Assembly (NCBI GenBank): GCA_019155205.2
Contig: JAHNZQ020000004.1
Span: 1,935,505 to 1,998,030, forward strand
Direction: 5' to 3'
Length of the DNA stretch: 62,526 bases
Origin: Gracilaria vermiculophylla
Taxonomy: Eukaryota; Rhodophyta; Florideophyceae; Gracilariales; Gracilariaceae
The notes under the pieces were generated by a model. That model was not told the origin of the DNA. It saw nothing but the letters and a program-made list of their open reading frames with translations, and did not search any database. Shown piece after piece: positions 32,575 to 43,086 of this stretch (positions are counted from its first letter, which is position 1; every line of letters starts with the position of its first letter). The position numbers and the translations under genes were made by a program.

Positions 32575-33651
32575 ATGTCCTTGCGTCTACTCCTCGCTGC
32601 AGCCGTGTTACTCGCACTGGCGTGTTCATCACGCGCGTCCATGTGCCAAACCACCACCAATCGCTCCACGTTTCTGCAAAGCGCCTTCGACGCCAACACG
32701 CGCTTCATTAGAAAGGGTGTCCCCGCGGTCGCTGTTGACGCCTTCTTCAGACGCGCCATCGTGCTCGTCATTCACGGCTGCTCCTGCCCTGCCGCTGACA
32801 TGCTGGATGCTCTCTGCATCCGCCTGCGCTTCAATGGTGACTACACCGTGCGCGCCCTGGCCAACATCATCGCCACCCCCGTGCACCCTCATTCGCCCGG
32901 CGCAGCGTCCACCTACTTTCCGCTGTACAACCCGCATCACCACCCCGATGCCTTGTCTTCTGAGCATGCCCTCTTGCTCGCGAATCACCGCGAAGAGCTC
33001 GTCAACTTCTTGGCTCCCGTCGAAGCCGATCGCATCCCCGACCTCGTGTGGACCTCTCGCATCTTTCCGTCGGAAGACTATCTGTTCAAGGCGAACCACA
33101 CCGTCATCTCGCACGCGTGCACGTACTATCGTGCCAACATCACCGACGGTGACGAGCGCTTCGTGTCGGCAAAGGACTCGGTCGCATACGCACTGGGCGC
33201 CGTGCAGGTCGTGCGCTACGCAAACGGCAACGTCGAAGAGGCCATGGACATGCTCTCCGAGCACACGCGCTACGTCTACCATGCCGCCATCTGCATGCAG
33301 AAGAGCGGCGCCGATTTGCCGATTCCCATCGCTGCCCTACTCCGCCTTGTCGACCGCTCCAAGGATCTCATGAGCAAAGCCCTCGAGAACTTGCACAACA
33401 GCCCCAGCACCTTCCTGCAGTATTATCAGTACCACTTGCCGGCGCCGGCGCAAATGGAGAATGTCCCCGCCATTGGCGAGCCGCCACTCAGGATGTTTCG
33501 ACAGCTTGTTGATCAGTTTTCTTCTATTTCCTCGGGCGGTATCGCTGCCACCTTCCTGGACTTCGACACCTCCCAGGGCCAGAGTATTACCGTTCGCTTG
33601 ACCAACGACCTCTTGGCCAGTTGCAATCCGTATGACTACTTCGCTATTTAA
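32575..33651 (+). CDS. Secreted protein of unknown function
   Basis: I start at the Met at 32575 because it opens a clear signal peptide (MSLRLLLAAAVLLALAC). The open frame upstream to 32464 reads low-complexity His/Pro codons. The protein is 358 residues, with N-glycosylation-type sites (NRS, NHT, NIT) and seven or more Cys in the mature part, including GCSCP. It appears soluble, with helical stretches such as NVEEAMDMLSEHTRYVYHAA and FRQLVDQFSS. I recognise no domain. It shares strand and a signal peptide with the Hint gene upstream, so both products enter the secretory route. Confidence 0.75.
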   Translation: MSLRLLLAAAVLLALACSSRASMCQTTTNRSTFLQSAFDANTRFIRKGVPAVAVDAFFRRAIVLVIHGCSCPAADMLDALCIRLRFNGDYTVRALANIIATPVHPHSPGAASTYFPLYNPHHHPDALSSEHALLLANHREELVNFLAPVEADRIPDLVWTSRIFPSEDYLFKANHTVISHACTYYRANITDGDERFVSAKDSVAYALGAVQVVRYANGNVEEAMDMLSEHTRYVYHAAICMQKSGADLPIPIAALLRLVDRSKDLMSKALENLHNSPSTFLQYYQYHLPAPAQMENVPAIGEPPLRMFRQLVDQFSSISSGGIAATFLDFDTSQGQSITVRLTNDLLASCNPYDYFAI

Positions 33652-34023
33652 TCTGGAATATACAACTGCCACGGCTGGGTGGGCGTTATTGATCCTTGTA
33701 ATCTCGTAAAAGCCATGTACCATGCAAGTGACACCACTCCCGCTTGAGGGCAAAAGCCTGAACGACACGGCGTCGCTGAGTTCAAGTCATTACGCGGTGG
33801 GAAAACAAACTCGAGCAGCCCAATTGCGATACCCTTCAGAGCCTCCCGACAACTTGTAAATACATTCTTCGCTGTAAACACATTCTTCGCGGGCACTTGG
33901 AAGTGCCGTGGAATGTGAAATACGCTACCATTCGATAGTTTTCCGGTGGTTGCGGGCATGCACTACGAGAAATTAAAACACCTAGCATTCTCTGTCTTTA
34001 CCACTCATGATTGAAAGTTTCGT
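33652..34023. other. Convergent 3' intergenic region
   Basis: A 372-bp spacer between two genes meeting tail-to-tail. No gene or RNA seen. A TACATTCTTCGC / CACATTCTTCGC short direct repeat occurs at about 33860-33890. Confidence 0.45.
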
Positions 34024-37000
34024 TCACAGGGAGCTAGTATACGGAAACTGAGGCAGTTCCTCAGCTTCACGAGTGCTATCCGGCTCCTCAATTTCCACGA
34101 TTGTATGATCTTGAACTTTTTTAATGCGCATACTCATGCCGCCGCGCACTGAGATGGAAGGTACCTCATTCAAAATCTTGCATGCAACCTTTTGTTCTTC
34201 GGGTCGTCCATTCACTCGCATCATTTTGGCTAGATTTTGAACACCGGGATGACCTCGCTTCATCTCGAACACAAGATATTCATCAACGTCGTGAAGATTG
34301 TACTCTTTCACCGAGATGTCCTTGTAGTCAAAGCGATTGCCCCTGATTCCGTCGGTAAAATCATTCTTTCTAAGCTTTTCCTTCACAGTCACATACATCC
34401 TGTATGCTATCTTCAACTTATCCTTCTCTTCATTAGTGGCATTTACAAGCCCAAGTTTGAGCATGGCGAAGATGTCCCCGTCCGCAATGATTGCACTCTC
34501 ATATAGAGTTATTGCTCGGTCTCTCAGTTTCTTATCCCCCTTCACATGAAACCACATCGTCAGTCGATCAGCAAAGTCCTGAAGAGTAGTACTAGTGCGA
34601 TTTTCCTTCACCAGTGTCCCATTCATGTCTATGATTTTATCTACCCGTTCACTCCCAGGTTTCAGATTTCCGTTGCTCCCTTCAGTGACTTTTGAAAGAC
34701 GAGATTCTATGTCAAACCACAGCAGCTTCACAACAGAAAACGCGCGTTCCAAGTATTCATCTCTCCGAGTCTCGTACAGGCTGGCTTCTTCTATGCAGGT
34801 TTTCACGAAAAGTAAAGCAACCTCAACGTCTTTGCCAATATAGAAAGCGTTCTCCATCATAGTCAGTGCCTGATCTCTGTTTTGTCCAAACCCCTCATCT
34901 CCTGTCAATACCCATTTCGCAACTTTGAACATGGAGCTTGGGTTTAGAGCTTGAGCTTCGGCAAAGATTTTATCTACGTCATTCTGAGGCGATTGGACTT
35001 CTTCCGCAAGCGATTTCTTCGGCGGAGAACTGTTCTTCAAAAATCTTCTAATCCCGTCAAGTATATTGCGATTCGAACCAGTATTAACCTTAACATTGTC
35101 ATTTCCTTTCACAAGCTTCGTTTTCTTCATTTCTTCCTGATTCTTCAACTTTCCCCACATGACTGAGGGACGGAGTTCTAGAGCCGTATCAATATCAGAT
35201 ATGGAATTGCTTAGGACCGCTGGAGAACATTCTCCATAAATCTTGCTTCCTCTCTGCATTAATTGATTCCTGTCCAGCATCAAGGACGTTTCGACTTGCG
35301 CACCCGATTCACTCGAAGACGCACTTACTTTCTTCTTGTCGACGAGCAAATACTTCTGCTCAAAGATCGCCAAACCTTCTCGAAACGGTGGCCACCCTTC
35401 CCAATACATCAACTGCGTTGGTTCATTGTCATTTTTCTTCTTTCCCCTCTTAAGTACGGAAACAACGGACTTCGACAACAGATTATCAGAATTCGCGTTC
35501 ACATGCACTTGGGTCATGCCATGTGATTTTTGCCACTTTGACTTGGCTTTTAGACGACCAAGGAACGCGTCACGCCACAGTTTCCACTTGAAACCTTCAC
35601 TGTTTTGAAGTGGGTATCTGTGTTGTAAACATAGTTTAGCACTCCGACTTTTTTTCAACTTTTCAAGTGAGACGCTGACATCAATGAGTTGCGGAGGTAC
35701 AGCGGCACGAATTGCGTACTTTAAAACACCGCGTTGTTCTCCTTCATCCTCTCGTCGAATTGTCAAGCTGGAAAATCCAAGAATACAGAGAATCATTGAA
35801 GCCACATGGTGATGAGCATCGGGTTCACTCAAAATTTGTTGGAAAGAATGATGTGTTCCAACTTGACATTCCCACAACATGCGCTCTTGTACGGCAGAGT
35901 GCAGGATTTCGTTTGGTTTATTTCTACGAAGACATTTCCACAACTCAAAGGATATAGGGAATTCAATAAAGTCTTCTGTAAAAGGAACTTTCCATGAGCT
36001 TTCCCTTTCCTTCTTGTCCTTGCTTCCCGATATCTGACCAGTAAAAATCTGCTCGCCGAGTCCAGACCTCAAACTTTCCATGACACAACCCATAAATGTA
36101 AGAGACTGTTCCGAATGGTCGTGGCGGGTTTCATCATTCGCCAGCTGAAACCGCAGACGCTGCGTTTCAAGTTCCTTATTTGGTTTGTAGCTGGTGTTTT
36201 TCTTGCTCGATTTCTCTTCTGAAACACTATCTTTTTCCATAAACTGAGCAGGAATGTTTTGCAGAATTGATTTCCTCTGAGCAAGCATATCCTCCGATTC
36301 ATTCCGTCTTTTTTTCAATGCGATGCTGGGAAACTCTTCGGAAGTGCTCCGCTCTCCACTATTGCTTTCATCATACTCGAGATCCTTCACATCAAGCAGG
36401 CTTTCCAGGGAGAAAAGCTGCTCGCCGCTCGACAGCGCAAGCCAATTGTCAATTCGACAGCTAACTTCAAGGATGTTGCGGTTGTACCAAAGGTGTCGAT
36501 TTCGCGCATACTTGGAAAACGGATATACAAGATTCTGCAAAGCTCGGTCGAATTCATCCAACCCGAGTTGTCGTTGAAGAAACTCGTAGCTCGCTTCTGA
36601 CGCTGTAAAATTCTCCTCCAGATGCGACGAGTCATTGGCATGCGACTTCAAATCTCGCGCATTCTTCTGAACCCATAAAAAAATGGCAAACAGCTCCAAA
36701 TGATCGGTCCCAAAACCGTCCAGATTCTCTTGCATCCTAGGTCTGAGACCATTGATGGCTTCCTTGAGAATTGGCTTCAAGCGCCTTCGAGTGGGAAACT
36801 CATCTCCCTCGCTCAGTGCTTGCCAGGTGTACGGAAGTCCTTTGCTGTTTGAGAAGAATGCTGTTAAAATATTATCCGGGGAGAATACATGAGATGCGGA
36901 CTTGTCGCGCGAAATGTTTTCCCACGCACATGGTGGAAGGAACGATTGTTCCTTCTTACTGACTGGCTTAGATTCTCCCCGGCCGTATAGATAACCATGG

Positions 37001-37839
37001 CTTTCTCGAGGTTCCATCTGCAAGACAGCGGTCGTGAGCACTCGCAGAGCAAAGTTCTTTCGTTTCTCAATCCATGGATCGGCATCTTTCTTGCTCACAA
37101 TTGCATCCTTAAGCCAGTCATTCCCAAACTGTGCAATAAATGCTGTGGCCCACCTGGTGAACGTCACGTTTGGTTTCGATGGTCTTAAAGGTAGCCATAT
37201 GATTCTCGACCACGAAGCAATCTTTACATGGTCTGCGATTCCAGCGCTGAACTCATTGTCAATCAGAGTATTGTTCAGCAACATAGATTTCGCAATTTCG
37301 TCGGGAGATTTCTCTTCGCAGCGTGAAATGATTGCGCGCGTTTGGTGAGAAGCGGGAGCGTCTCTGAGAAACGATCGTACTTTGCTGAGCAAACTGTGCA
37401 AACCAGATGAGCAGGCGCGGCTGTTAAAAGTGGCGCATTCCCGGTTCTTTTGCATTTCAGGATCGAGCGCGCATTTGTAAGAGGCATCTTGCATGGTTTT
37501 GGCAGTTTCCGTGACCCATCTCTTAAGATACACGAGCTGGCGAAGGCCCCACACTGTTCTGGCCAGATGGTATCCACTGAGAACCAAGGCTGCCACAGCG
37601 GCATACATTTCCTTGTAATCCGGTTCGGGAAGTTGGGTCTGAAGCACAATGTATGCGACAATGTACGATATTGGTATGGTAATGACCACCAAATGAACCC
37701 GGCCTTTCATTTCTGTTTTGCCGATACAGACCCATTTGCTGGAGATGAAGTCAAGAGTGTACAGAAGTGTCCATGGAATAAGAACAGCGACATATACCCC
37801 GGATACAAATCCGAGGCTGTCGCCCAACGTAGTGACCAT
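34024..37839 (-). CDS. Large N-terminally membrane-anchored protein with Sel1/TPR-like C-terminus
   Basis: A single uninterrupted frame of 1271 residues. The N-terminus has three hydrophobic segments (about 8-30, 47-67 and 78-95), then a very long hydrophilic body. The middle is rich in Ser, Lys and Glu, probably partly disordered. Aromatic blocks such as FELWKCLRR and EGFKWKLWRDAFLGRL suggest folded modules. The last third has helical repeat-like segments (NPSSMFKVAKWVLTGDEGFG, QALTMMENAFYIGKDVEVAL, RDRAITLYESAIIADGDIF) resembling degenerate Sel1/TPR repeats. No enzyme motif is visible. It could be a lineage-specific organelle- or ER-membrane scaffold, which is inference. It is the longest gene in the window and intron-free. 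Confidence 0.75.
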   Translation of the reverse strand: MVTTLGDSLGFVSGVYVAVLIPWTLLYTLDFISSKWVCIGKTEMKGRVHLVVITIPISYIVAYIVLQTQLPEPDYKEMYAAVAALVLSGYHLARTVWGLRQLVYLKRWVTETAKTMQDASYKCALDPEMQKNRECATFNSRACSSGLHSLLSKVRSFLRDAPASHQTRAIISRCEEKSPDEIAKSMLLNNTLIDNEFSAGIADHVKIASWSRIIWLPLRPSKPNVTFTRWATAFIAQFGNDWLKDAIVSKKDADPWIEKRKNFALRVLTTAVLQMEPRESHGYLYGRGESKPVSKKEQSFLPPCAWENISRDKSASHVFSPDNILTAFFSNSKGLPYTWQALSEGDEFPTRRRLKPILKEAINGLRPRMQENLDGFGTDHLELFAIFLWVQKNARDLKSHANDSSHLEENFTASEASYEFLQRQLGLDEFDRALQNLVYPFSKYARNRHLWYNRNILEVSCRIDNWLALSSGEQLFSLESLLDVKDLEYDESNSGERSTSEEFPSIALKKRRNESEDMLAQRKSILQNIPAQFMEKDSVSEEKSSKKNTSYKPNKELETQRLRFQLANDETRHDHSEQSLTFMGCVMESLRSGLGEQIFTGQISGSKDKKERESSWKVPFTEDFIEFPISFELWKCLRRNKPNEILHSAVQERMLWECQVGTHHSFQQILSEPDAHHHVASMILCILGFSSLTIRREDEGEQRGVLKYAIRAAVPPQLIDVSVSLEKLKKSRSAKLCLQHRYPLQNSEGFKWKLWRDAFLGRLKAKSKWQKSHGMTQVHVNANSDNLLSKSVVSVLKRGKKKNDNEPTQLMYWEGWPPFREGLAIFEQKYLLVDKKKVSASSSESGAQVETSLMLDRNQLMQRGSKIYGECSPAVLSNSISDIDTALELRPSVMWGKLKNQEEMKKTKLVKGNDNVKVNTGSNRNILDGIRRFLKNSSPPKKSLAEEVQSPQNDVDKIFAEAQALNPSSMFKVAKWVLTGDEGFGQNRDQALTMMENAFYIGKDVEVALLFVKTCIEEASLYETRRDEYLERAFSVVKLLWFDIESRLSKVTEGSNGNLKPGSERVDKIIDMNGTLVKENRTSTTLQDFADRLTMWFHVKGDKKLRDRAITLYESAIIADGDIFAMLKLGLVNATNEEKDKLKIAYRMYVTVKEKLRKNDFTDGIRGNRFDYKDISVKEYNLHDVDEYLVFEMKRGHPGVQNLAKMMRVNGRPEEQKVACKILNEVPSISVRGGMSMRIKKVQDHTIVEIEEPDSTREAEELPQFPYTSSL

Positions 37840-38994
37840 GCCTCATGGAACGAAAGACAGAGAAAATAGAATACGAGAATGTCGTTGGCACCATATATCT
37901 GAAACCTACGACCCGCGGAGAGAAATGGGCAAACAACTCTAGGCAACCGCTCAGTTGCTTGGCTAGAAAGATACTGTGAGATGACAACATTGTTTAACAA
38001 ACCCCATGATCGAAAGAAAAAAAAACAGTTTGTGACGCTGGGAATGACACGCTTTAGGCAGTGGTACTCCTGGCCCATTGGTGAAACGAGGTTACAGAGT
38101 AGGAAAGCAATGGAGTTGCTTTCCAACTGGGAGGGTGAGAGGTCAGACGAGCAACAGGGCTGCGGAAGAAGTCTGCAAAAAAACCGTACGAAACACATCA
38201 CGGTTTAGGCACGAATTTTTCTTCGTTTCGAATGGCCCGCTTTGTAATGGGGCAGGGCTAGCAAGTGCTCTCCATGTTGCCTTTCTCCATAACTGCTTTC
38301 GGACAGAAGGCATCGCAGCTGAGAAGATGGCAATGTTCTTTTCCATTGTTGAGGCTACCGCAAGCTGGTCATGGCTTCGGAAGCCCTCGCATGTGGCGCT
38401 ACGACGCCCAGATAACATCATGGTTCTGCGGAGTATCCATCAACGCGCGGCAGAACCGCTGGTCGCGGAAGGACGTCCAGCGCAACGGGCCGGCCAAACG
38501 GTGCCACATTATGCAGGAACACTCACACACACAGAAATTTACAATATAATCGTGTATGACGTGTACAGAAGGCGTGCATTTGAAGTGTTAAACGCTTAAA
38601 CGTTTCGAATGCAAACTGTTCTGCAACGTGGTGGGCATACCCTCGTACTGATCAACCACGTCGACTCGTCAACATAATAATCTTCGAGTATTCAGGCGCC
38701 CCCCTCATATAGCTTTGCTTCAAGGATATCCGTTTGATGCGTTTACGCAGCAATTCTGCCCTCCGCCCTTAGCTCTCACTTCTCCATCAATTCGCTTTCG
38801 TACTACATTTGATCATTCATAAACAGGTTAGTAATGACTGCTACATCCAAATGCAACATCTTCACACAGCATGCAACTCGCCTCCGGATAAGAGCCTCTT
38901 TGCTTCTGGCTCCTCCCTACCTTGACGGCCTACAGTTGCGCAGGACCATTTCTCAGCCACCCCGCCCTTCACTTTAACTTTTTCTTCTGCTTGT
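37840..38994. other. Divergent intergenic region
   Basis: 1.15 kb between the starts of the 1271-residue gene (minus) and the lectin gene (plus). A plus-strand open frame at 38078-38599 exists but has no family or compositional signal of coding. The last 250 bp are C/T-rich, as is common in leaders here. Confidence 0.45.
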
Positions 38995-40065
38995 ATGGCA
39001 CATTTCACAATGATCAACCTTTTCTTGGTTACTCTCTCTATCCTATTGCGCCAGTCTTTCGCACAACAATGCTCCGCCGCAATCTCAGAGGTCATTTTCA
39101 CTGATCTTACAATCCTCAATTCTGCGTACACTTCCGATGCCACCTTCTCCGGAGCCGCCTCGGTAAGCCCAACTGGCACTGTTTTGACATCCACAGCTGT
39201 GGCATCTTACGGCGGTTTCTTCTTTTCAGCCACGGACTTCCAAGCAACCGGCGGGTTTTCTTTAAAGTTCACCATCCAGTCCATCGATTCTTCTCAGGGT
39301 GTCGGCGACGCTTTTGAGGCTATAATTGCTGCTAGTAATGCTCAGAGTTTCTCCCCGGCTCCGTTTGCGGACGGCAACTCTGCCTTTGGTCAGGCCGGAT
39401 GGTCGAGACAGAATGCGTTTGTCGTTGAGTTTGATTCTTATGATTCTGGTGCTGATGAACAGGATGCTTCTTCCAGTCATGTCGCCATATACCTTTCTGG
39501 TACCGAGATCTGCAAGACGGATACTTCACTTGTGTTCGGTAATGGCTCACCGTATACTGTTTGGCTTGACTACAATGGTTTTGCTACTCAGGTCTATGTG
39601 CGCATTGCAGCGGATGGAGTACGACCGGCATCAGCTCTTCTGAACTGTGATGTCGATATATGGAACATTCTGAACATCAACAGCGCTCACGCTGTCGGCT
39701 TTTCCGCGTACAACCCGCCGGATCAAACCGGCGCTCTGCACGCGCTTGTTGATTCCATCAGCATTGCCGACGGCTACAAACCGTATGACGACGATAACTG
39801 CGCGAGTTTCGACAGATGTTCTCAACGCTCGTCCGCCTCTCTCTGCGTTGAACACATCACTGGAAACACTTGTCAAATCGTTCCGTGTGAGACGGGCTAC
39901 GTCTGGGATGTTTCTGGAGCAAATTGTTGCGCCTTCATCGAACGAGAGGCGTACATTGTTGCCGACGGTATCGATGTCTCCACGCTTCGAACAGGCGATT
40001 CTGTCGCCTGCCAAGTGACGAGGAAGATCGTTGCTTATCTCACCGACGAGAGTAACTGTTCTTAA
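38995..40065 (+). CDS. Secreted L-type (legume-like) lectin domain protein
   Basis: 356 residues with a signal peptide (MAHFTMINLFLVTLSILL, cleavage near QSFAQQC). Residues about 30-265 read as a concanavalin-like beta-sandwich. The landmarks are NAFVVEFDSYDSG (family pattern VAVEFDTxxN), SSHVAIYLSG, YTVWLDYNGFATQVYVRIA (family pattern xVWIDYxxxxxxLxVxL) and SAHAVGFSAYNPPDQTGALH. Legume-type metal-site positions (Glu-Phe-Asp) are kept. A Cys-rich tail follows (CASFDRCSQRS, CVEHITGNTCQIVPCETGY). L-type lectins bind mannose-type glycans. The N-terminal signal and lack of a membrane anchor suggest a secreted or wall-associated role, perhaps recognition of surface glycans. Confidence 0.82.
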   Translation: MAHFTMINLFLVTLSILLRQSFAQQCSAAISEVIFTDLTILNSAYTSDATFSGAASVSPTGTVLTSTAVASYGGFFFSATDFQATGGFSLKFTIQSIDSSQGVGDAFEAIIAASNAQSFSPAPFADGNSAFGQAGWSRQNAFVVEFDSYDSGADEQDASSSHVAIYLSGTEICKTDTSLVFGNGSPYTVWLDYNGFATQVYVRIAADGVRPASALLNCDVDIWNILNINSAHAVGFSAYNPPDQTGALHALVDSISIADGYKPYDDDNCASFDRCSQRSSASLCVEHITGNTCQIVPCETGYVWDVSGANCCAFIEREAYIVADGIDVSTLRTGDSVACQVTRKIVAYLTDESNCS

Positions 40066-41331
40066 CTGCTTTGCTGTGATGCGTGTTCAACTTTTGTGCC
40101 GTGTTTGACGTACAACACTGGTGATGCTGCCATGCACGAACGCCCGCATTGTTTTCATTATGTTCTTGCTCTAGAGAGGGCGGGCCCGAGGAGCGAAGGG
40201 AACAACAAAATCAAACTGCGAGGGACTTTTCGTTTCCTGCTAACAGCATTGAAAGCAATGAGAGTGACATGCGTCAATGCCAAAGCTTAGTCAAAAGTAA
40301 ACAATAGTCGTTGAGGTTGTGGATACTGTCACGTGTTTACAACCCAAAAAGTGTTTGACCCATGCAGAGTTGTCGACTACTCGTCGTCAAGTAAGCCATT
40401 AGCGAAATATTGAGCCATCGTTGAAAGTAGGCTCGCTGTATTTCATCTTTGTCTTCATACAAGAGCAAAGCGCAAAGTGGATTCGCATACTATGTTGGAC
40501 GTTGATCTTCAAGATTGTGGTCACATCCTATGCTGTGCGTAGCATGCCTGCTTCATCTGCTTTCTCCTTACGAAAGCCTTGCCAACAACTCGTGAAACAT
40601 CTCGCAAAAAAGTCCCTGCAACAGATTCGTGGTATTGCAGTGTTTCCTTACGAATTGTTTCGTTTCATGATTGCTCTTTGTAATCCTTACCGTAGATACT
40701 TCACACAGGAAGAAGAAAAAAAAAAGGTTGGCGCTCAACATCCCATTCCCCTCAAGAAGAGAATTCTGATGAATAACCTGCATCCTTTCTAGTTTGACAT
40801 CAAATCGCAAGAAGAAGCATGCGCAACAACCAAAGCGTTCGGAAAGAATCACGACGCCGTTGCATCTTTTTGGAGCCCTCGGGAAGGCATTCAACGGCAT
40901 GGTGCTTGAAATTGCTATTGAAATGCCCTTCTCAACCACAGGGATAACCACCCTTCCAACATTTTAGAAATGAAACTCCTCAGTTGTCGGCATATGTCCA
41001 CGACAGGTTGTGCGGATACATCATGCAAATTCAAAGTCGTGAACTCAATCAGAAAACATGGTAGGATGTTCCTCACATACCTGCAAAAGACTTTCAACGG
41101 CCCAACGACGAGGTTACATGTTCTTATTGATGTTTCTTTTTACAAACATCTTCAAAGTAATCTATGTCTCTATCCAGTACGTGTACCATCTTCGGGTGTC
41201 GAATGCCGTTCAATAGAGATGTGCAAACTTTCGATAGCCGGGGATCCTGGAACTTCATTCTTTTCTTTCCCTGGACTTACCGCCTAATTCTTTGTATCCA
41301 CTTCGTAGGATCGAAGCACCCTACCTCTCCA
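40066..41331. other. Convergent intergenic region, no gene seen
   Basis: 1.27 kb between the stops of the lectin gene and the purine-synthesis gene. Open frames such as 40421-40792 have no features of a family, and I see no RNA gene. Confidence 0.4.
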
Positions 41332-43086
41332 TCACCGAGCAACAGAGAACTCGGCCACAAACTGTGATAGGCAATCAGTAACGTTCGTCACACTTCCATC
41401 CAAGGTCAAATCCTCGAAAGAACCACCGGTGATGAGTTCGTAAAGCATGACATATCGCCTGCTGAGCTCATCCACTAAATCAGCCGGTGCATCGGGCAGC
41501 TTCTTGCTCTTGTCATAAGGATCGCAATTCTCCGTGAACCACAACCGCAAGAACTCCTTATCAACGTTCTCCGGCTCTTTTCCCTCCGCAAAGCGCTTTT
41601 CATAGGACGTTGCTAGCCAATACCTGGATGAATCAGGGGTATGAATCTCATCAATCAACCGAATAGTACCATCTTCATCTCTTCCAAATTCATACTTCGT
41701 GTCCACGAGAATGAGACCGTTCTCGGCAGCGATCTTTTGTCCGTATTCAAACAATCTGAGAGCTTTGTCGGCGCAATAGTCCCAATCCTCTTGTGTCATG
41801 AACTGCTCCTTGACGACATCCGTCGGCGAAATGGGTCGGTCGCCGGCTTCTTCCTTTGTGGTTGGAGTGATGACGTTGGAATCCAGCTTTTGATTCTTCA
41901 CCAAGCCGTCTTCGAATTGGATCCCGCAGTAGTTCCTCACGCCGTTGGAATAGTTCTTCCACAGCGACGTGGACGTGCTGCCGGTGATGTACCCCCTGAC
42001 AACGAACTCAATCGGGAAAGGTTTGCACCTTCGCGCGATGGTGACATTCGGGTGAGGCACGCTGAGAACATGGTTTGGAACAATGTGCTCGGTGCTCTCG
42101 AACCAAAAAGCGGCGGTCTTGTTAAGAACAGCGCCTTTGAACGGAATGGCGGCGAGAATGCGGTCGAAGGCGCTCTGCCTATCGGTGGTAATCAAGGCCA
42201 AAAGCTTTTCGTTCTTTCCATTCATGACGCCGTCAAAGGCATATTGGTCTCGAACCTTGCCCTTTGTCGAAGATGTGACGACATCTTTCGCGGCGCCAAA
42301 TAACTGCTGAGCATCAGTATCAACCATTGTCTGTCCATTCATCCGAACTTCGGCGATCGCATCGCGGTAGCTCTCGGACACAAGCTGCGCATCGTCCACG
42401 TACAAGCGATCCCTGTTGGCACGCTGCAAGGCATCGACGCGAAGGCGAATGTTTTCGTCGCTGAGCGCCAGAATCTTGGCGGCAGCCAGCGCAGCACCGC
42501 CGGCGTCAAGCACCAGCATGGGAGCAACTCCGGACGGCATGCGGATGCTGGAGAAAACGTCGGCGCCGCCAAAGGCATCCGAGTACGGCGGACAAGAAAC
42601 TACAGGAGAGGACACGGCGCAGTCCAGAACTCCGGACAGCGCGTTCGATCGGCCGGCGACGGCAATATACACCTTGGGGCGCGGAAGGGACTCGTAGTGC
42701 TCCAGAACGGAGAGCAGGCGACTCGGCACTTTGTGGGCGGATGCTATGCGCAGCTCCGACTCGATGCCCAGGCTCGTGAGGGCAGCGGCTATCTTCTTGC
42801 AGAAGGTTGCATCAGAAGCAGATCCCATAAGAATTGGCACGAGTGGAGCGGTCGCCGAGGGCATTTTCATGCAAACCGTAGTGGTGGGAAACACTACATG
42901 ATGCTGACGGAGAGGTTTGACACGGGTGTGAGAGGAATGAGGACAGAGAAAGGTGGAGCGGCTTTGTAGAGTCAAGGGCAGCGAAGCTATAAACGCCTGC
43001 ATTTCTAGGATGCGGAAAGTAAAATGGGCGATGTGGCGGTGTTTGTGAGAACGGTGATGATGGAGACCAAGAACTCGGGGTATCAA
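41332..43086 (-). CDS. Bifunctional PurE-PurC: AIR carboxylase / SAICAR synthetase
   Basis: A 584-residue frame catalysing two consecutive steps of purine synthesis: AIR + CO2 to CAIR, then CAIR + aspartate + ATP to SAICAR. Residues about 82-235 are PurE of the CO2-using class II type: MGSASD (87-92), SAHK (116-119), AVAGRSN (142-148), PVVSCPP, DVFSSIRMPSG. The AGRSN and SAHK signatures are those of animal enzymes, so no PurK step is needed. Residues about 270-584 are SAICAR synthetase: KGKVRD (275-280), TDRQSAFDR (301-309), GYITGSTSTSLW, DTKYEFG (462-468), DEIHTPDSSR (479-488). An N-terminal Ser/Thr/His/Arg-rich leader, probably from Met29 (43002), looks like a plastid transit peptide. Animal PAICS has the opposite domain order. 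Confidence 0.92.
   Translation of the reverse strand: MIPRVLGLHHHRSHKHRHIAHFTFRILEMQAFIASLPLTLQSRSTFLCPHSSHTRVKPLRQHHVVFPTTTVCMKMPSATAPLVPILMGSASDATFCKKIAAALTSLGIESELRIASAHKVPSRLLSVLEHYESLPRPKVYIAVAGRSNALSGVLDCAVSSPVVSCPPYSDAFGGADVFSSIRMPSGVAPMLVLDAGGAALAAAKILALSDENIRLRVDALQRANRDRLYVDDAQLVSESYRDAIAEVRMNGQTMVDTDAQQLFGAAKDVVTSSTKGKVRDQYAFDGVMNGKNEKLLALITTDRQSAFDRILAAIPFKGAVLNKTAAFWFESTEHIVPNHVLSVPHPNVTIARRCKPFPIEFVVRGYITGSTSTSLWKNYSNGVRNYCGIQFEDGLVKNQKLDSNVITPTTKEEAGDRPISPTDVVKEQFMTQEDWDYCADKALRLFEYGQKIAAENGLILVDTKYEFGRDEDGTIRLIDEIHTPDSSRYWLATSYEKRFAEGKEPENVDKEFLRLWFTENCDPYDKSKKLPDAPADLVDELSRRYVMLYELITGGSFEDLTLDGSVTNVTDCLSQFVAEFSVAR

Noticed and set aside
32381..33373. 330-codon frame overlapping the secreted-protein gene.
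   Set aside because: It lies in another frame of the same strand and is Ser/Pro/Arg low complexity, while the frame starting at 32575 has a signal peptide and ordinary composition.
38078..38599. 173-codon plus-strand open frame.
   Set aside because: No domain or protein-like pattern, and it lies in a divergent promoter region; treated as chance.
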